Source: HGM04593 sp045589695 (GTDB lineage: Bacteria > Bacteroidota > Bacteroidia > Bacteroidales > Bacteroidaceae). Taken from it: a DNA stretch of 64,000 nucleotides. The DNA lies in contig JAZNPP010000046.1 in the NCBI GenBank assembly GCA_045589695.1, positions 5,337 through 69,336 of the forward strand. Reading direction: 5' to 3'. Shown here piece by piece: positions 1 through 10,600 of the stretch. Position 1 is the first letter of the stretch. Each line of letters begins with the position of its first letter. The notes under the pieces were generated by a model. That model was not told the DNA's origin. It made no database searches and saw nothing but the letters and a program-made list of their open reading frames with translations. Both the position numbers and the translations under genes were made by a program.

Positions 1-89
1 AAAGTTTCAAATATGTTGGCAATGTAAGAATTTTTAGAAACAAAAGCAAATAGAAAGAAGATGTTTTTTATTCAAAGGATAAAAAAAGC

Positions 90-97
90 TATCTTTA
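90..97 (+). promoter_or_regulatory. Possible -7 box upstream of hemW
   Basis: TATCTTTA lies about 40 bases before the hemW start and resembles the Bacteroides -7 element TAnnTTTG, differing at the last base. No convincing -33 TTTG is present at the expected distance, so this is only suggestive. The rest of bases 1-137 shows no gene. Confidence 0.3.
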
Positions 98-137
98 CAG
101 CCGAAAAGGTCACGAAACAGCGAGAGCAGTACACATA

Positions 138-1265
138 ATGGCTGGCATTTATATACATATTCCGTTCTGCAAGCAAAGATGCAACTATTGCGCATTCTTC
201 TCCTCCACCCTGTCAGGCATGCGGCAGAGGTATGTAGACGCCGTATGCAAGGAACTGCAGCAAAGAAGAGACTATGCGGGAGAAGAAGCCATAGGCACCA
301 TATATTTCGGCGGAGGCACTCCTTCGACACTTGCGACGGAGCAGCTGAGAAAGATTCTCGCCACAATTGCGGACACGTATGAAATAGAAGAGAACGCCGA
401 GATAACAATCGAGTGCAACCCGGATGACCTTACCCGGGAATTCCTCGATGAGCTTCGTTCCCTGCCGTTCAACAGGATAAGCATGGGCGTACAGAGCTTC
501 AACGACGCACAGCTGAAGAGGCTTGGCCGACGGCATAATGCCGAAAAAGCAAGAGAGGCGGTCCGCAATGCCCGCAACGCCGGATATGACAACATCAGCA
601 TAGACCTGATGTTCGCTTTGCCCGGCTCGACGGCCGACGAGTGGCTGTACGACCTTGAAAATGCGATAGAGCTACGCCCCGACCACCTCTCGGCATACAA
701 CCTGATGTACGAAGAGGGCACTCCGCTCTACCGCTCGCTTATGAAAGGCGAGATTGCGGAACTGAGCGAAGAGGAGAACGTGGAGCAGTTCCAGACGCTA
801 ATAAAAAGCATGAAGGATGCGGGCTACCGCCATTACGAGATCTCCAACTTCGCCATGCCCGGAAAAGAGAGCCGGCACAACAGCAGTTACTGGAACGGCA
901 CTCCTTACATAGGCTGCGGCGCTGCTGCACACTCATACGACGGCAAATCGCGCCAATGGAACATCGCAGACATAGAAGAATATATAAAAGGTATAGAAAA
1001 CGGAGAGCCGAACTGCGAAATAGAACATCTGAGCGAGGAGGAGCAATATAACGACACCGTACTAACACGTCTGCGCACAGCCGACGGCATACCGTTGGAA
1101 TGGATGAAGCGGAAGTTCTGCCATGAGTTATACGACTACATGCTCAGCAACGCACGGAAAGAGATTGAGTTAGGCAACCTTAAAGAGGAGAATGGCCGCA
1201 TTTCGCTTACCGGGAAGGGCATTTTCATCAGCGACGCAGTGATACGGGAACTGATACATATATAG
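138..1265 (+). CDS. hemW: HemW, radical SAM heme chaperone
   Basis: A 375-aa cytosolic radical SAM protein of the HemW family, formerly annotated as oxygen-independent coproporphyrinogen III oxidase-like. The SAM-binding [4Fe-4S] motif CxxxCxxC is seen at C11, C15 and C18, followed by the glycine-rich FGGGTPS segment near residue 60. The family binds heme and is thought to deliver it to target proteins; true HemN enzymes are longer and have a different N-terminus. The C-terminal HemW domain is present, so length is normal. It is transcribed alone here and converges on glmM, with a large palindrome between the stops. The ATG at 138 starts directly at the conserved MAGIYIHIPFC region. Confidence 0.88.
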   Translation: MAGIYIHIPFCKQRCNYCAFFSSTLSGMRQRYVDAVCKELQQRRDYAGEEAIGTIYFGGGTPSTLATEQLRKILATIADTYEIEENAEITIECNPDDLTREFLDELRSLPFNRISMGVQSFNDAQLKRLGRRHNAEKAREAVRNARNAGYDNISIDLMFALPGSTADEWLYDLENAIELRPDHLSAYNLMYEEGTPLYRSLMKGEIAELSEEENVEQFQTLIKSMKDAGYRHYEISNFAMPGKESRHNSSYWNGTPYIGCGAAAHSYDGKSRQWNIADIEEYIKGIENGEPNCEIEHLSEEEQYNDTVLTRLRTADGIPLEWMKRKFCHELYDYMLSNARKEIELGNLKEENGRISLTGKGIFISDAVIRELIHI

Positions 1266-1310
1266 CGAAAAAAAGAAGCAGGCATGCCTGCTTCTTTTTT
1301 TCGCTATATA
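1259..1310. terminator. Perfect 52-bp palindrome, bidirectional terminator
   Basis: Two perfectly complementary 26-base arms meet between 1284 and 1285, with A- and T-tracts inside the stem. It overlaps the hemW stop codon and ends 10 bases from the glmM stop, so it can serve both convergent genes as a Rho-independent terminator. Confidence 0.85.
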
Positions 1311-1320
1311 AAACATTCAA

Positions 1321-2709
1321 TTACATCAAGCTGTTCGCAAGCGCGAGAATCTCTTCACCTATCGCATCGGCAGCTTCCTGTGTAGGACCCTCCGAATAGA
1401 TACGGATAATAGGCTCAGTATTGCTCTTACGCAAGTGTACCCATGTTTCAGGGAAGTCGAGTTTAACGCCGTCTACAGTATTGATTTCTGCCTTGCCGGC
1501 ATATGTAGCCTTGATTTTCTCAAGAATGGCGTCCACATCACAACCGGGCTTGAGGTCGATACGGTTCTTGCCCATGAAATATGCAGGATATGTCGCACGA
1601 AGCTCGCTTACGCTCTTCTTTTCGTGAGCGAGGTGGCTCAGGAACAAGCATATACCTACCAAAGCGTCACGGCCGGCATGGCAAGCAGGGTAGATGACAC
1701 CGCCATTGCCCTCGCCGCCGATAACAGCGTTCGTCTCACGCATCTTGGTAACTACGTTCACCTCGCCTACTGCCGATGCGGTATATGTGCAGCCGTGAGC
1801 GTTTGTAACGTCACGCAAAGCGCGTGTTGAACTGAGGTTAGAGACTGTATTGCCCGGGGTGTGCTTCAGAACATAATCGGCGACAGTCACGAGGGTATAC
1901 TCCTCGCCGTACATCTCACCGTTCTCGCAGATGATAGCCAAACGGTCTACATCCGGGTCTACAACGAATGCGACGTCGTTGCCGCCTTTAGCCATAAGCC
2001 CCATAATGTCGCCCAAGTTCTTAGCAAGAGGCTCCGGATTGTGCTGGAAGTCGCCCGTAGGCTCGCAGTAGAGCTTGTCTACCTTTGTTATACCTAACTT
2101 ATCGAACAGTTTGGGAAGGATAACGCCGCCCACAGAGTTCACGCAGTCAATAGCAACCTTGAAGCCGGCAGCCTTGATAGCCTCCACATCAACAAGAGGC
2201 AAAGCGAGAACCGCATCGATATGCTTGTCATCGTATGTATTGTCAAGACGATACTTGCCGAGAGTCTCCACGTCTGCATAGTCAAATTCCTCGGCAGCGG
2301 CAATGCGAAGCACCTCCTGGCCTTCGGCCGCATTAAGGAACTCGCCCTTCTCGTTAAGAAGCTTCAATGCGTTCCACTGACGAGGGTTGTGGCTCGCTGT
2401 CAGGATAATGCCGCCGCATGCGTTTTCCATAGTAACGGCCACCTCTGTCGTCGGCGTAGAAGCCAAGCCTATGTCTACGACGTCGAAGCCCATACCCATA
2501 AGGGTTCCGCAAACGATTTTATTTACCATTTCGCCCGAAAGACGTGCGTCACGGCCGACAACAATTTTGTTTGTCGTCTTAGTTGTTGTCTTACGAATCA
2601 GCGCTGCGTACGCCGAAGTCAATTTCACTACATCAAGAGGCGTCAGACCCTCGTCGGCCCTGCCGCCTATTGTGCCTCGGATACCTGAAATAGATTTAAT
2701 CAGTGTCAT
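1321..2709 (-). CDS. glmM: Phosphoglucosamine mutase
   Basis: A 462-aa alpha-D-phosphohexomutase. The phosphoserine loop TASHNP is at residues 104-109 (Ser106 the expected phosphorylated residue) and the Mg-binding DPDVDR loop at 251-256. GlmM converts glucosamine-6-phosphate to glucosamine-1-phosphate for UDP-GlcNAc, hence peptidoglycan and lipid A. Phosphomannomutase/phosphoglucomutase is the main alternative; the opening SISGIRGTIGG and the link to the DUF4827 gene are typical of the Bacteroidota proteins annotated GlmM. It lies 26 bases downstream of the DUF4827 lipoprotein gene and is probably co-transcribed with it. Confidence 0.82.
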   Translation of the reverse strand: MTLIKSISGIRGTIGGRADEGLTPLDVVKLTSAYAALIRKTTTKTTNKIVVGRDARLSGEMVNKIVCGTLMGMGFDVVDIGLASTPTTEVAVTMENACGGIILTASHNPRQWNALKLLNEKGEFLNAAEGQEVLRIAAAEEFDYADVETLGKYRLDNTYDDKHIDAVLALPLVDVEAIKAAGFKVAIDCVNSVGGVILPKLFDKLGITKVDKLYCEPTGDFQHNPEPLAKNLGDIMGLMAKGGNDVAFVVDPDVDRLAIICENGEMYGEEYTLVTVADYVLKHTPGNTVSNLSSTRALRDVTNAHGCTYTASAVGEVNVVTKMRETNAVIGGEGNGGVIYPACHAGRDALVGICLFLSHLAHEKKSVSELRATYPAYFMGKNRIDLKPGCDVDAILEKIKATYAGKAEINTVDGVKLDFPETWVHLRKSNTEPIIRIYSEGPTQEAADAIGEEILALANSLM

Positions 2710-2735
2710 GTTAGTTATAAGTTGGTATTAATTGG

Positions 2736-3413
2736 TTATTCCGTTTTGTCGCCGAAAGCCGTTTCATCGGCAATCTCTTCGTAATCGAAATTATTTTCGG
2801 GCTGAAATGTTATCTGATACAAGCAAGGATATACATATGTCACGGCATTGTTCGTACCCTTAGTATGGGGAACGATAAGGTTCACCTTAGCGAGCTGCGA
2901 CTGATGACGCGTAAACATAAGGTAGTTCAACGGAACAAGCCACCCCGTAGGCACATTGTCGCCGTAAACAGCCTTCATCACGCCCGAAATGAATGTTGCG
3001 GAGAATGTGCCGTCCACATTCCTGACACGCATCACGTCAGCCTCGGCTGCAAACAGATTGCTCGTAATAGTATCGTCGTCCTGAATATTATATTCGGAAT
3101 AACGTACAAGCATGTCGCGCGTGTCACCGCTCGCGATCTTGCGCGCATCGTCGGCATCCTTCGGGTTTTTGACAATCTGCATGTATACACCGTCAATCTC
3201 GACATACTCGTTACGCGACACGTCAGTAACGGAATCGTTCGCCGAAAATTCCTCGAATGTTATAGTTTTGATACCCTTCTCCTTGATGAATTCCTTTACC
3301 GACTTCACCTCTTTCTCTTTCATTTCAGTATATGTGACAGTTTCGTCACATGCCGCAAAAAGGAGAAGGAGCAATGTATAAAAAAAGATGTTTTTCAAAA
3401 TTCCTGATCTCAT
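2736..3413 (-). CDS. DUF4827-type lipoprotein
   Basis: About 225 aa with a lipoprotein signal peptide: positively charged start, a leucine-rich core and a lipobox ending AAC before the acidic DETVTY segment. This predicts anchoring in the envelope. The remainder resembles DUF4827 proteins of Bacteroidota, whose function is unknown. A GTG at 3422 would add three residues; the ATG at 3413 is preferred because it gives a normal signal peptide. A promoter-like pair lies at 3452-3481. Gene order DUF4827-glmM suggests an envelope role, but this is inference. Confidence 0.65.
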   Translation of the reverse strand: MRSGILKNIFFYTLLLLLFAACDETVTYTEMKEKEVKSVKEFIKEKGIKTITFEEFSANDSVTDVSRNEYVEIDGVYMQIVKNPKDADDARKIASGDTRDMLVRYSEYNIQDDDTITSNLFAAEADVMRVRNVDGTFSATFISGVMKAVYGDNVPTGWLVPLNYLMFTRHQSQLAKVNLIVPHTKGTNNAVTYVYPCLYQITFQPENNFDYEEIADETAFGDKTE

Positions 3414-3451
3414 AAAATTCACTCAAATGTCCCGTCAGAAACGAGATTTCT

Positions 3452-3481
3452 CAAAATTACAATTTTCTGCGAAGATACAAA
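3452..3481 (-). promoter_or_regulatory. Bacteroides-type promoter for the DUF4827-glmM unit
   Basis: On the minus strand TTTG (3478-3481) is followed after 18 bases by TAATTTTG (3452-3459), close to the consensus TTTG-N19-21-TAnnTTTG. The -7 box lies about 40 bases before the start codon. Confidence 0.5.
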
Positions 3482-3570
3482 AATATGCGGAGAAAAAATC
3501 TTTATATTTATAAAACAAATATAAAAAACGGTGTTTAAATGAAAGCAGTGGATGGTAGGCTGAACAATCG

Positions 3571-4602
3571 TCATTCAGTAAGCTGTTTCTTGAATTTTTG
3601 CAAAGCTTTTGAGAACAGTTTTACAGCTTCGTCCATTGAGCAACGCAACTCGCCGCCTGAGGCGTTCTTGTGACCGCCGCCGTTGAAAAATTCCGCAGCC
3701 ACCTCGTTGCAAGGGAAATCATCGACGCTGCGCAAAGAGACATTTATCTTTCCGGGGATCTCTTCACGCAGGAAGCACGAGAAACGCACTCCTCTTATCT
3801 GCAACGGCATGTTCACAAGCCCTTCGGTATCGCCTTTCACTGCATAATAACGCATCAGTTCGCCATGCTCCAATGTCAGCAACGCCGCATTATATTTGTT
3901 ATAAACCTTAAGCTTTTCGTTCAGCACATAGCCGGTAAGCCTCATTCGTGAAAGCGAGTAGTTGTAGAAAACCTTGCGGTATATCAAATCCTTGTCGATA
4001 CCCTTAGCAAGCAATGCCGCGATTATCAGATATATATCCTTCCGCGCCGATGCGTATGAAAAAGCCCCCGTATCGGTCATCATGCCGGCATATATGCACT
4101 GTGCCATTTCGAACGTCACGGCCTCATCGCCCGAAAGCCTGTAAACAAGCCTGTAAACCAGTTCCGAAGTGGAGCAAGCCACCGGATGCGATATTTCCAC
4201 GCCGAACTCGTCCGACGGGAAAGGATGATGGTCTACCAGCACCTTAGGAGCATCGACAGCCGCGACAAGCCCGCCCCCTTCTCCTATGCGTGAAAGCGTG
4301 TTGAAGTCGAGACAGAAGAAGAGTTCAGCGGCCTCAATAGCCTCTTTTGCCTTTTCCGTATCGTTATCATAAAGAACGACGTTATCTGAAGCGGGAAGCC
4401 ATGCAAGAAAGTCGGGAAAGGCATTGGGAAGCACCACGACGGCCTCCTTGCCCTTGCCCCGCAGATAATGGCACAGAGCGAGCGAAGAGCCTACCGCATC
4501 GCCGTCAGGGTTCTTATGAGAAAGTATCACTACTCTGTCCTTTTCCGCCAAAAGTTTTTCAACTGCAAGAACATTTTCACTCGATATCAGATTTTCCAAC
4601 AT
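3571..4602 (-). CDS. DHH/DHHA1 phosphoesterase, NrnA-like oligoribonuclease/pAp phosphatase
   Basis: A 343-aa cytosolic DHH-superfamily enzyme. Metal-binding motifs are visible: NPDGDAVGSS at 31-40, a later D in CLDFNTL near 97, and VDHH at 122-125. The C-terminal DHHA1 domain carries GGGHKNASGG near residue 312. NrnA-type enzymes degrade nano-RNA to mononucleotides and dephosphorylate 3'-phosphoadenosine 5'-phosphate. Length fits NrnA rather than RecJ, which is much longer. It follows comEC on the same strand with a 75-base gap holding a TATCTTCG -7-like box (4634-4641), so it may have its own promoter. Confidence 0.82.
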   Translation of the reverse strand: MLENLISSENVLAVEKLLAEKDRVVILSHKNPDGDAVGSSLALCHYLRGKGKEAVVVLPNAFPDFLAWLPASDNVVLYDNDTEKAKEAIEAAELFFCLDFNTLSRIGEGGGLVAAVDAPKVLVDHHPFPSDEFGVEISHPVACSTSELVYRLVYRLSGDEAVTFEMAQCIYAGMMTDTGAFSYASARKDIYLIIAALLAKGIDKDLIYRKVFYNYSLSRMRLTGYVLNEKLKVYNKYNAALLTLEHGELMRYYAVKGDTEGLVNMPLQIRGVRFSCFLREEIPGKINVSLRSVDDFPCNEVAAEFFNGGGHKNASGGELRCSMDEAVKLFSKALQKFKKQLTE

Positions 4603-4677
4603 AGCATTTCCTTTACTTAATCATCAAAACATAGCGAAGATAGCGATTTAACTGCATTCTTCCGCTTTTTTATCAAA

Positions 4678-6792
4678 TTATTTGCCTCTCATGGGTATTA
4701 AATCGAAACTGTCGGCAGACGGAATTACCTTCACAGCTCCGAGCGAGGCTATATCGACCGCATCGATTCCAAGCTGCGAACATTCCCTGATTATCCTCTC
4801 CCTGCTTCTTTTGTAAAGCGAAGCATCTACCACAAGACACGAGGGTGGATAGACCTCAACCACATCCTTTATTTTTCCCAAGAACCCCCTGCAGAGCACG
4901 AGAATATCTACAGGCTCGGAGTATTCATTCTCATTCCAATAAGAGTTGTCGAGCAATTTCACTTTAAGCCCGCCGAACGTCACCGTACCGTCGATGCAGC
5001 TTACATATTCGTCGCTGTAGTCATAGCCGACCCAGACCGGCGAATCGAGCTTTTCACGCTTAATGTACGGCTGCGATACATATTCATATTGAGCGTCGGC
5101 CTGAGGAACAGTTGAAATAAGCCGGTTTTCCCCATTGCCACACACCGCATGCAGCAGAGGATTCTTTCGGTTATTGTATATGAGCAGGTGATTTTCATCG
5201 TCCGTTTTATCCTGCGAAACGACAGCCGTCGCAAGCAGCGCTAAAGAGATGACCGATGCGAATGCAGCGACCTGCCACCTGCGTTCAATAAGCGAGAATG
5301 ACAAAAGCAGAAGCGACACGGCTACAAGAACAGCCCCGAAGATATCCAACGGCGGCAAAGCGTAAGCCGCTCCGGGCATGCCTGCCACAAGCTCCACCGC
5401 GCCGTTCATGCCCGCAATCGTCCATTTCAGAATATACGCCACAGGCTGTTGCATAAAAGGAAGAGGCGACATCGCCCACAACAGCACGGCAAGAGCCATA
5501 ACCACAAAAGCCAGAGGGACGACAATAATATTCGTAAGGAGGAAATATAGAGGAAACACGCCGAAATAATACCAAACGAAAGGCAATGTCCCCGCCTGCG
5601 CCGTAAACGAGAGAATCAGCATATTAATGATGTACTCATAGAGAGCGCCGTGTTCGTGTACCTTAAAAAGCTCTTGCAGCGCAGGAGCAAGCAACAGTAT
5701 CGAAAAAACCGCGGCAAAAGAGAGCTGGAAACTCACGTCGAAAAGCAAATGGGGTGAAAAGAGCAGCATTGCGATAGCCGCAAACGAAAGCGAGCTTACG
5801 GGCGACACGTCACGGCTGAGCAGCCGCCCTGCCGACATCAGCGTAAAGAGTGTCGCCGAACGCACTACTGAAGGCGATAAGCCTGCGACAAAAGCGAACG
5901 CCCATAACAGAAGGACAATAACCGTTTCACGCAGCAGACGGTAAATAAATCGGCCATTCAATGTCGGCAGGACAAACGCAAGCAACATATAAAGAATACC
6001 TAAGTGCAGGCCCGACAAAGCAAGTACATGACTTGCTCCGGCTGCGGAGTAGCTCTCTTTAAGTTCTTGAGGGAAGTCACGTTTCTCGCCTAAAGTCAAT
6101 GCAGACAGCAGAGCGAGTTCCTTATTTTCAAAACCGAGTCTCTCATATAGCCCTACAGCACGGGAACGCAAAGCAAGCGCATGCATCCGCAAAGTTTTCC
6201 GTTTTGCCGGAAGATACTCCCATTTATCAGCCGCGACAAAACATGTTCCTGTTATATCTTTTATGTAGTAATATTTCTCAATATCAAATTCCGCAGGATT
6301 TCCGCTGTTTTCAGGCGGAAGCACCATACCTTCAAATGAGAGCCTGTCACCTACTTTGAGCCGCTCGGTATCGACTGACGGCTGAAAATAGAGATAGACA
6401 TTGCCGCAGTCCCTGACATTGTCCGCAACCTCGCCGTCTTGCCGTTCAACCATTGCCAGCACCTTTACATTCGTACCTCTCATTGCAGGCATTTCGAGCA
6501 GCGTCGCCGAATACCGTCGTTTTTCGCCGCCCCACTCCGGAGCTTTTCTTTCGTGTTCCTTTGCCTCGACAAAAAGGCCGGCCGTGAACATAAGAGCCAT
6601 AGCAGCCGCTCCGAAGAGCCATTTAGGGGCAAAACGGAAGAGAGAGAAAACGAAAGCCGCCGCCGATATTACAAAGAGATACAGAATATGCGATGCCGAG
6701 ACATCGCACATATATCCTACGGCTATGCCCGCCATTAGAGGCAGAGCCAACCGCAATAGAGGATTATTATAAAAAACCTTTGAACTTGTCAC
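4678..6792 (-). CDS. comEC: ComEC/Rec2-family DNA-uptake channel protein
   Basis: A 704-aa polytopic membrane protein. An N-terminal pair of hydrophobic segments precedes a soluble region of about residues 60-200 (DUF4131-like), then the Competence core with the signature HVLALSGLHLG near residue 250 and about eight further membrane segments. The C-terminal 170 residues do not show the HxHxDH motif of the metallo-beta-lactamase domain found in many ComEC proteins, so this form probably lacks that nuclease-like function. ComEC carries single-stranded DNA across the inner membrane during transformation. It starts 2 bases after the rpe stop, an obvious operon. Confidence 0.82.
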   Translation of the reverse strand: MTSSKVFYNNPLLRLALPLMAGIAVGYMCDVSASHILYLFVISAAAFVFSLFRFAPKWLFGAAAMALMFTAGLFVEAKEHERKAPEWGGEKRRYSATLLEMPAMRGTNVKVLAMVERQDGEVADNVRDCGNVYLYFQPSVDTERLKVGDRLSFEGMVLPPENSGNPAEFDIEKYYYIKDITGTCFVAADKWEYLPAKRKTLRMHALALRSRAVGLYERLGFENKELALLSALTLGEKRDFPQELKESYSAAGASHVLALSGLHLGILYMLLAFVLPTLNGRFIYRLLRETVIVLLLWAFAFVAGLSPSVVRSATLFTLMSAGRLLSRDVSPVSSLSFAAIAMLLFSPHLLFDVSFQLSFAAVFSILLLAPALQELFKVHEHGALYEYIINMLILSFTAQAGTLPFVWYYFGVFPLYFLLTNIIVVPLAFVVMALAVLLWAMSPLPFMQQPVAYILKWTIAGMNGAVELVAGMPGAAYALPPLDIFGAVLVAVSLLLLSFSLIERRWQVAAFASVISLALLATAVVSQDKTDDENHLLIYNNRKNPLLHAVCGNGENRLISTVPQADAQYEYVSQPYIKREKLDSPVWVGYDYSDEYVSCIDGTVTFGGLKVKLLDNSYWNENEYSEPVDILVLCRGFLGKIKDVVEVYPPSCLVVDASLYKRSRERIIRECSQLGIDAVDIASLGAVKVIPSADSFDLIPMRGK

Positions 6793-6794
6793 TT

Positions 6795-7445
6795 TTACAT
6801 GTCACGCAAGGCTGATATTATTGCATGCGGGTCCTTATCCTTGAAGACGGCGTTACCGGCTACAAGCGCATCGGAACCTGCGGCGGCAAGCAGCTTGCCT
6901 GTCTCGACATTAACGCCGCCGTCTACCTCGATAACGGCTTTCGAGCCTGTCGAGTCAATGAGTTCACGCAATTCACGCACCTTGTTCACTGTATGCGGTA
7001 TGAACTTTTGCCCCCCGAAACCCGGATTTACGTTCATAAGAAGGACAAGGTCGAGTTCTTCAATTATATCCTTAAGCAGACACACGGGCGTTGAAGGATT
7101 CAAAGTCACTCCTGCCATCATTCCCGCATCCTTTATTTGCGTTACCGCACGGTGCAGATGTATGCATGCCTCGTAATGAATATTCATTATGCGGGCATTG
7201 AGATCCTTTACCGCTTGAAGATAGTTCATTGGATTGACCACCATAAGATGCACGTCGAGCGGTTTTTCGCACAGTTCAGCCACATATTTGAGGACAGGAG
7301 GGCCAAAAGATATATTAGGCACAAAGACTCCGTCCATAATGTCTATATGCAACCAGTCGGCCTGGCTGCTGTTAATCATTTTCAAATCCTCTTGGAGGTT
7401 GCCGAAGTTCGCCGACAACAACGATGGTGATACTATCTGACTCAT
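6795..7445 (-). CDS. rpe: Ribulose-phosphate 3-epimerase
   Basis: A 216-aa TIM-barrel enzyme interconverting ribulose-5-phosphate and xylulose-5-phosphate in the pentose phosphate pathway. Family motifs are clear: SPSLLSANF at the start, WLHIDIMDGVFVPN at 31-44 with metal-binding His33 and Asp35, MNVNPGFGGQ, and VDGGVN near residue 175. Length is normal. It is the first gene of a rpe-comEC unit; a TATCTTCG -7-like box sits just upstream around 7490. Confidence 0.95.
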   Translation of the reverse strand: MSQIVSPSLLSANFGNLQEDLKMINSSQADWLHIDIMDGVFVPNISFGPPVLKYVAELCEKPLDVHLMVVNPMNYLQAVKDLNARIMNIHYEACIHLHRAVTQIKDAGMMAGVTLNPSTPVCLLKDIIEELDLVLLMNVNPGFGGQKFIPHTVNKVRELRELIDSTGSKAVIEVDGGVNVETGKLLAAAGSDALVAGNAVFKDKDPHAIISALRDM

Positions 7446-7610
7446 AGAAATATTCGGGGCGGCGGCAACATGCCGACACTATCCAACTGCGAAGATAGCA
7501 CAAATAGAGATTAAAAGCAAGAGGGGTCGCCGCAAAATCGTCAAACGGGAACGCTTGCTATACAATCCTACACTTGTGAGATAAATATTATTAATTCTTG
7601 AAAAAAAAGC

Positions 7611-7618
7611 TATCTTTG
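7611..7618 (+). promoter_or_regulatory. -7 box of the sialidase operon
   Basis: TATCTTTG exactly matches TAnnTTTG, 46 bases before the sialidase start. The expected -33 TTTG is absent at 19-21 bases upstream (the sequence there is ATTATT), so this promoter may be weak or need an activator. Confidence 0.5.
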
Positions 7619-7664
7619 CAAAAATGCGTGAATTTTGCGAAAACAATAATATAAACGACCTATT

Positions 7665-10600
7665 ATGAAAAAGACAAAAATGTTTTTAACGATGTTGCTG
7701 CTTTCTTTAGCGGCGACAGGTTTTGCCGGCACACCTATGCTCGGCGACGCATTGGCGAAAGGAGTTATGCCAGAAAACGGTAAGGCGTATTACATCTACG
7801 CCGACACCTATCACGGCGGAAAGTATGTAAACCGCTACCTTTACAACAATAACGGAACACTCGCAATGAACACCGCCGCTGACGAAACCGGCGACAGTTA
7901 TGTATGGCTATGTTCTGTCAATAACGGAAAATACACATTCCAGAATGTCGGAGACAAGACAAAATACCTCGGACATAAGGTTATCAGCAATTCGGCTTAC
8001 AATTTCACTTTGGGTAAGGCGACAGCAACCCATGCGGGCACCACTATTTGGTCCGACAATGCTGAAAGATATCTTGTAGCGAAGAATGACGGAACGGCAT
8101 TTGACCAAGCGGACAAAACATACAATCAGTCATCGGACAACTGGTGTACCGATTATGTCTTCGTCGAGTACAAGGAGCCTACAGGAAAAGCATTGAGTAT
8201 AGGGACAAACATACCCGGAGCCGGCGAAGTTATAGTAAACGGAACAGCGGTTCCGCTGCCATACAATAAATGGGAGGAGGCAATTGAATTCCCGGCCAAG
8301 ATTACAGCGAAAGCCATCAACCCTTACAAATTTCTGGGGTTCTTCAAGGGTGAAGAGAATGTAGGCAATGAGATTGAAGTGACAAGCCTCGAAGAGAACG
8401 TTTCATACGAGGCACGCTTTCAGATAGACCTTTTTTCTACAGCTGACGATCTTGTACCTGTACGCATCTACAACAACCGCGACAACGCATACTGCATCAG
8501 AATGAACGCACGGGACAACTACGATAATGCGACAGTAAACAGCGGCGAAGGAACATACGGCGAGAACGAGATGTGGTACTTGGTCGGAGACGCCGAGTCG
8601 TTCAAACTGTACAACAAGGTTGCCGGAACAGGACTTGCGCTCACATTGGCGGGAGCAGAAAACGGTTCGGCAGCCACTCTTTCAACGAACGGCACCGACC
8701 TTTGCCTTGTCAAACAAGATGACGGCAGTTATGGAATATGTCCTAAAGGTACTGACGGTCTGAGTTTCAACATGTTCAATGGAAAGGGCAACGATATCAA
8801 GCTGTACGCCACATCGGACGCCGGCTCAAAATGGCTGCTCAAAGTCATTTCTCCAAGCCCTCTGACACTCAACTACAACAAGCAGCTCGAAGGTGCATAC
8901 GAGCAGAACTACAAGATAGGCAACTTGTCGATAAACATCAACGGTTCTGAAAACAGTTCAATGCTCACGGCGACAACGATTCCCGAATCGAGCAAATGCT
9001 ACCTGCCCGAAGGGGCTGTATTCAGCATTGCGGCAAGCAATATTCTTTATGGCTGGAAGGTCGATATAAACGGCAAGAATGAGATTACGGAGCAGGTTAT
9101 ACCCGCAGAGGGCCTTGAGGTGAACGTAAATATTTCGGTAGATAAAGAGAACAAGTACCAGTATCTTTACTATTCTCCCGACGAAAAGGGCATTCCGTAC
9201 CGTATTCCGGCAATCGCGACGACAGCTAACGGATATGTATTCGCGATCAATGACTACCGCCCGTGCGGTAACGACATAGGTTATGGCGAAGTAGACCTTG
9301 TAATGCGCCACAGCGTTGCTGCTGGCGAGGAGTGGGACGGTCATAGCTGGACCGAGCCCGTAAAAATCGCCGACGGACTCGGCAATGCCGCTACCGAGAC
9401 ATGGAAGGTGGGTTACGGCGACCCTGCCATCGTCGCCGACAGAGAGAAGAACGAGATTCTCGTGATGAGCGTATGCGGCAACCGCACATGCTGGGACGGC
9501 AACTACGGAGTAGGAGGTGATGCAGAAAATCCCAACCGTATTTCACGCATCAGAATAAAGTTCGACGAAGCAAAACAGGAATGGACTGTAGGCGAGCCTG
9601 AAGAGGTTACGTACGAAATATACCCGTTCTTCAAGGACGAGAACGGCAAAGCACATGTAGGTTCAATGTTCATAGGCGCCGGACGTATCGCCCAAAGCAG
9701 AAAAATAAAAGTCGGTGACTACTACCGCATATATTGCGCTGTATGGGCTGTCGAGACAGGCAAGAAAACACACCACAACTACGCAATCTACTCTGACGAC
9801 TTCGGTGAGACATGGAATGTACTGGGCGAGATCGGCTACGAGAACTGCCCTTCAAAATACGGCAACGAGCCTAAGTGCGAGGAGCTGCCGGACGGCAGCG
9901 TATTGCTCAGCAGCCGCAAGGGCAACGGACGCTATTTCAACGTGTTCCGCTACACCGACGCCGAAAAAGGCGAAGGAGCCTGGATGGGCGAAGTTGATAC
10001 GAACGTTGTGGGCGACCTCAAATGGGGAGGCAACAGCACCAACGGAGAGCCTCTGCTCGTAGGCAACGTTCTGTTGCAGTCGGCTCCTACAGGCAATGAC
10101 CGCAGAGACGTGTCCGTCTTCTACAAAATTTTGAGCGACGACCCGGATGACTATACGCCGACAAAACTGTCCAACGGATGGACAAAAGTTCAGATTTCTT
10201 ACAAGGAGTCGGCATATTCGTCAATGTGCATACTCCCCGGCGGCGAAGAGATAGGTTTCTTCTACGAAGAGGTGCCCGGCGGCTATTCAATGGTTTATGT
10301 ACCGTTGAAACTGAAGGAACTCTTGTCGGAAGAGGCGTACAACGCAATGAACAAGGGAGAATTGTTCACTGCGATTGAGAAGACCGAAAAGTTGATTGCC
10401 GAAAGCAGAAAAGATAGCGAAGAGATAGCCCTGCAGGCATCCGACGCTAACGAGAACTACTATGTATCGACAAACGCCGACCATAACACCGGCGGCGGAA
10501 ACAAAGACGGAGACGGCATTGCCGCACTTGTAGACAACAACACATCGACATTCTTCCACACACGTTGGGGAGGCGCCGTTGTAGACGAGCCGCACTATAT

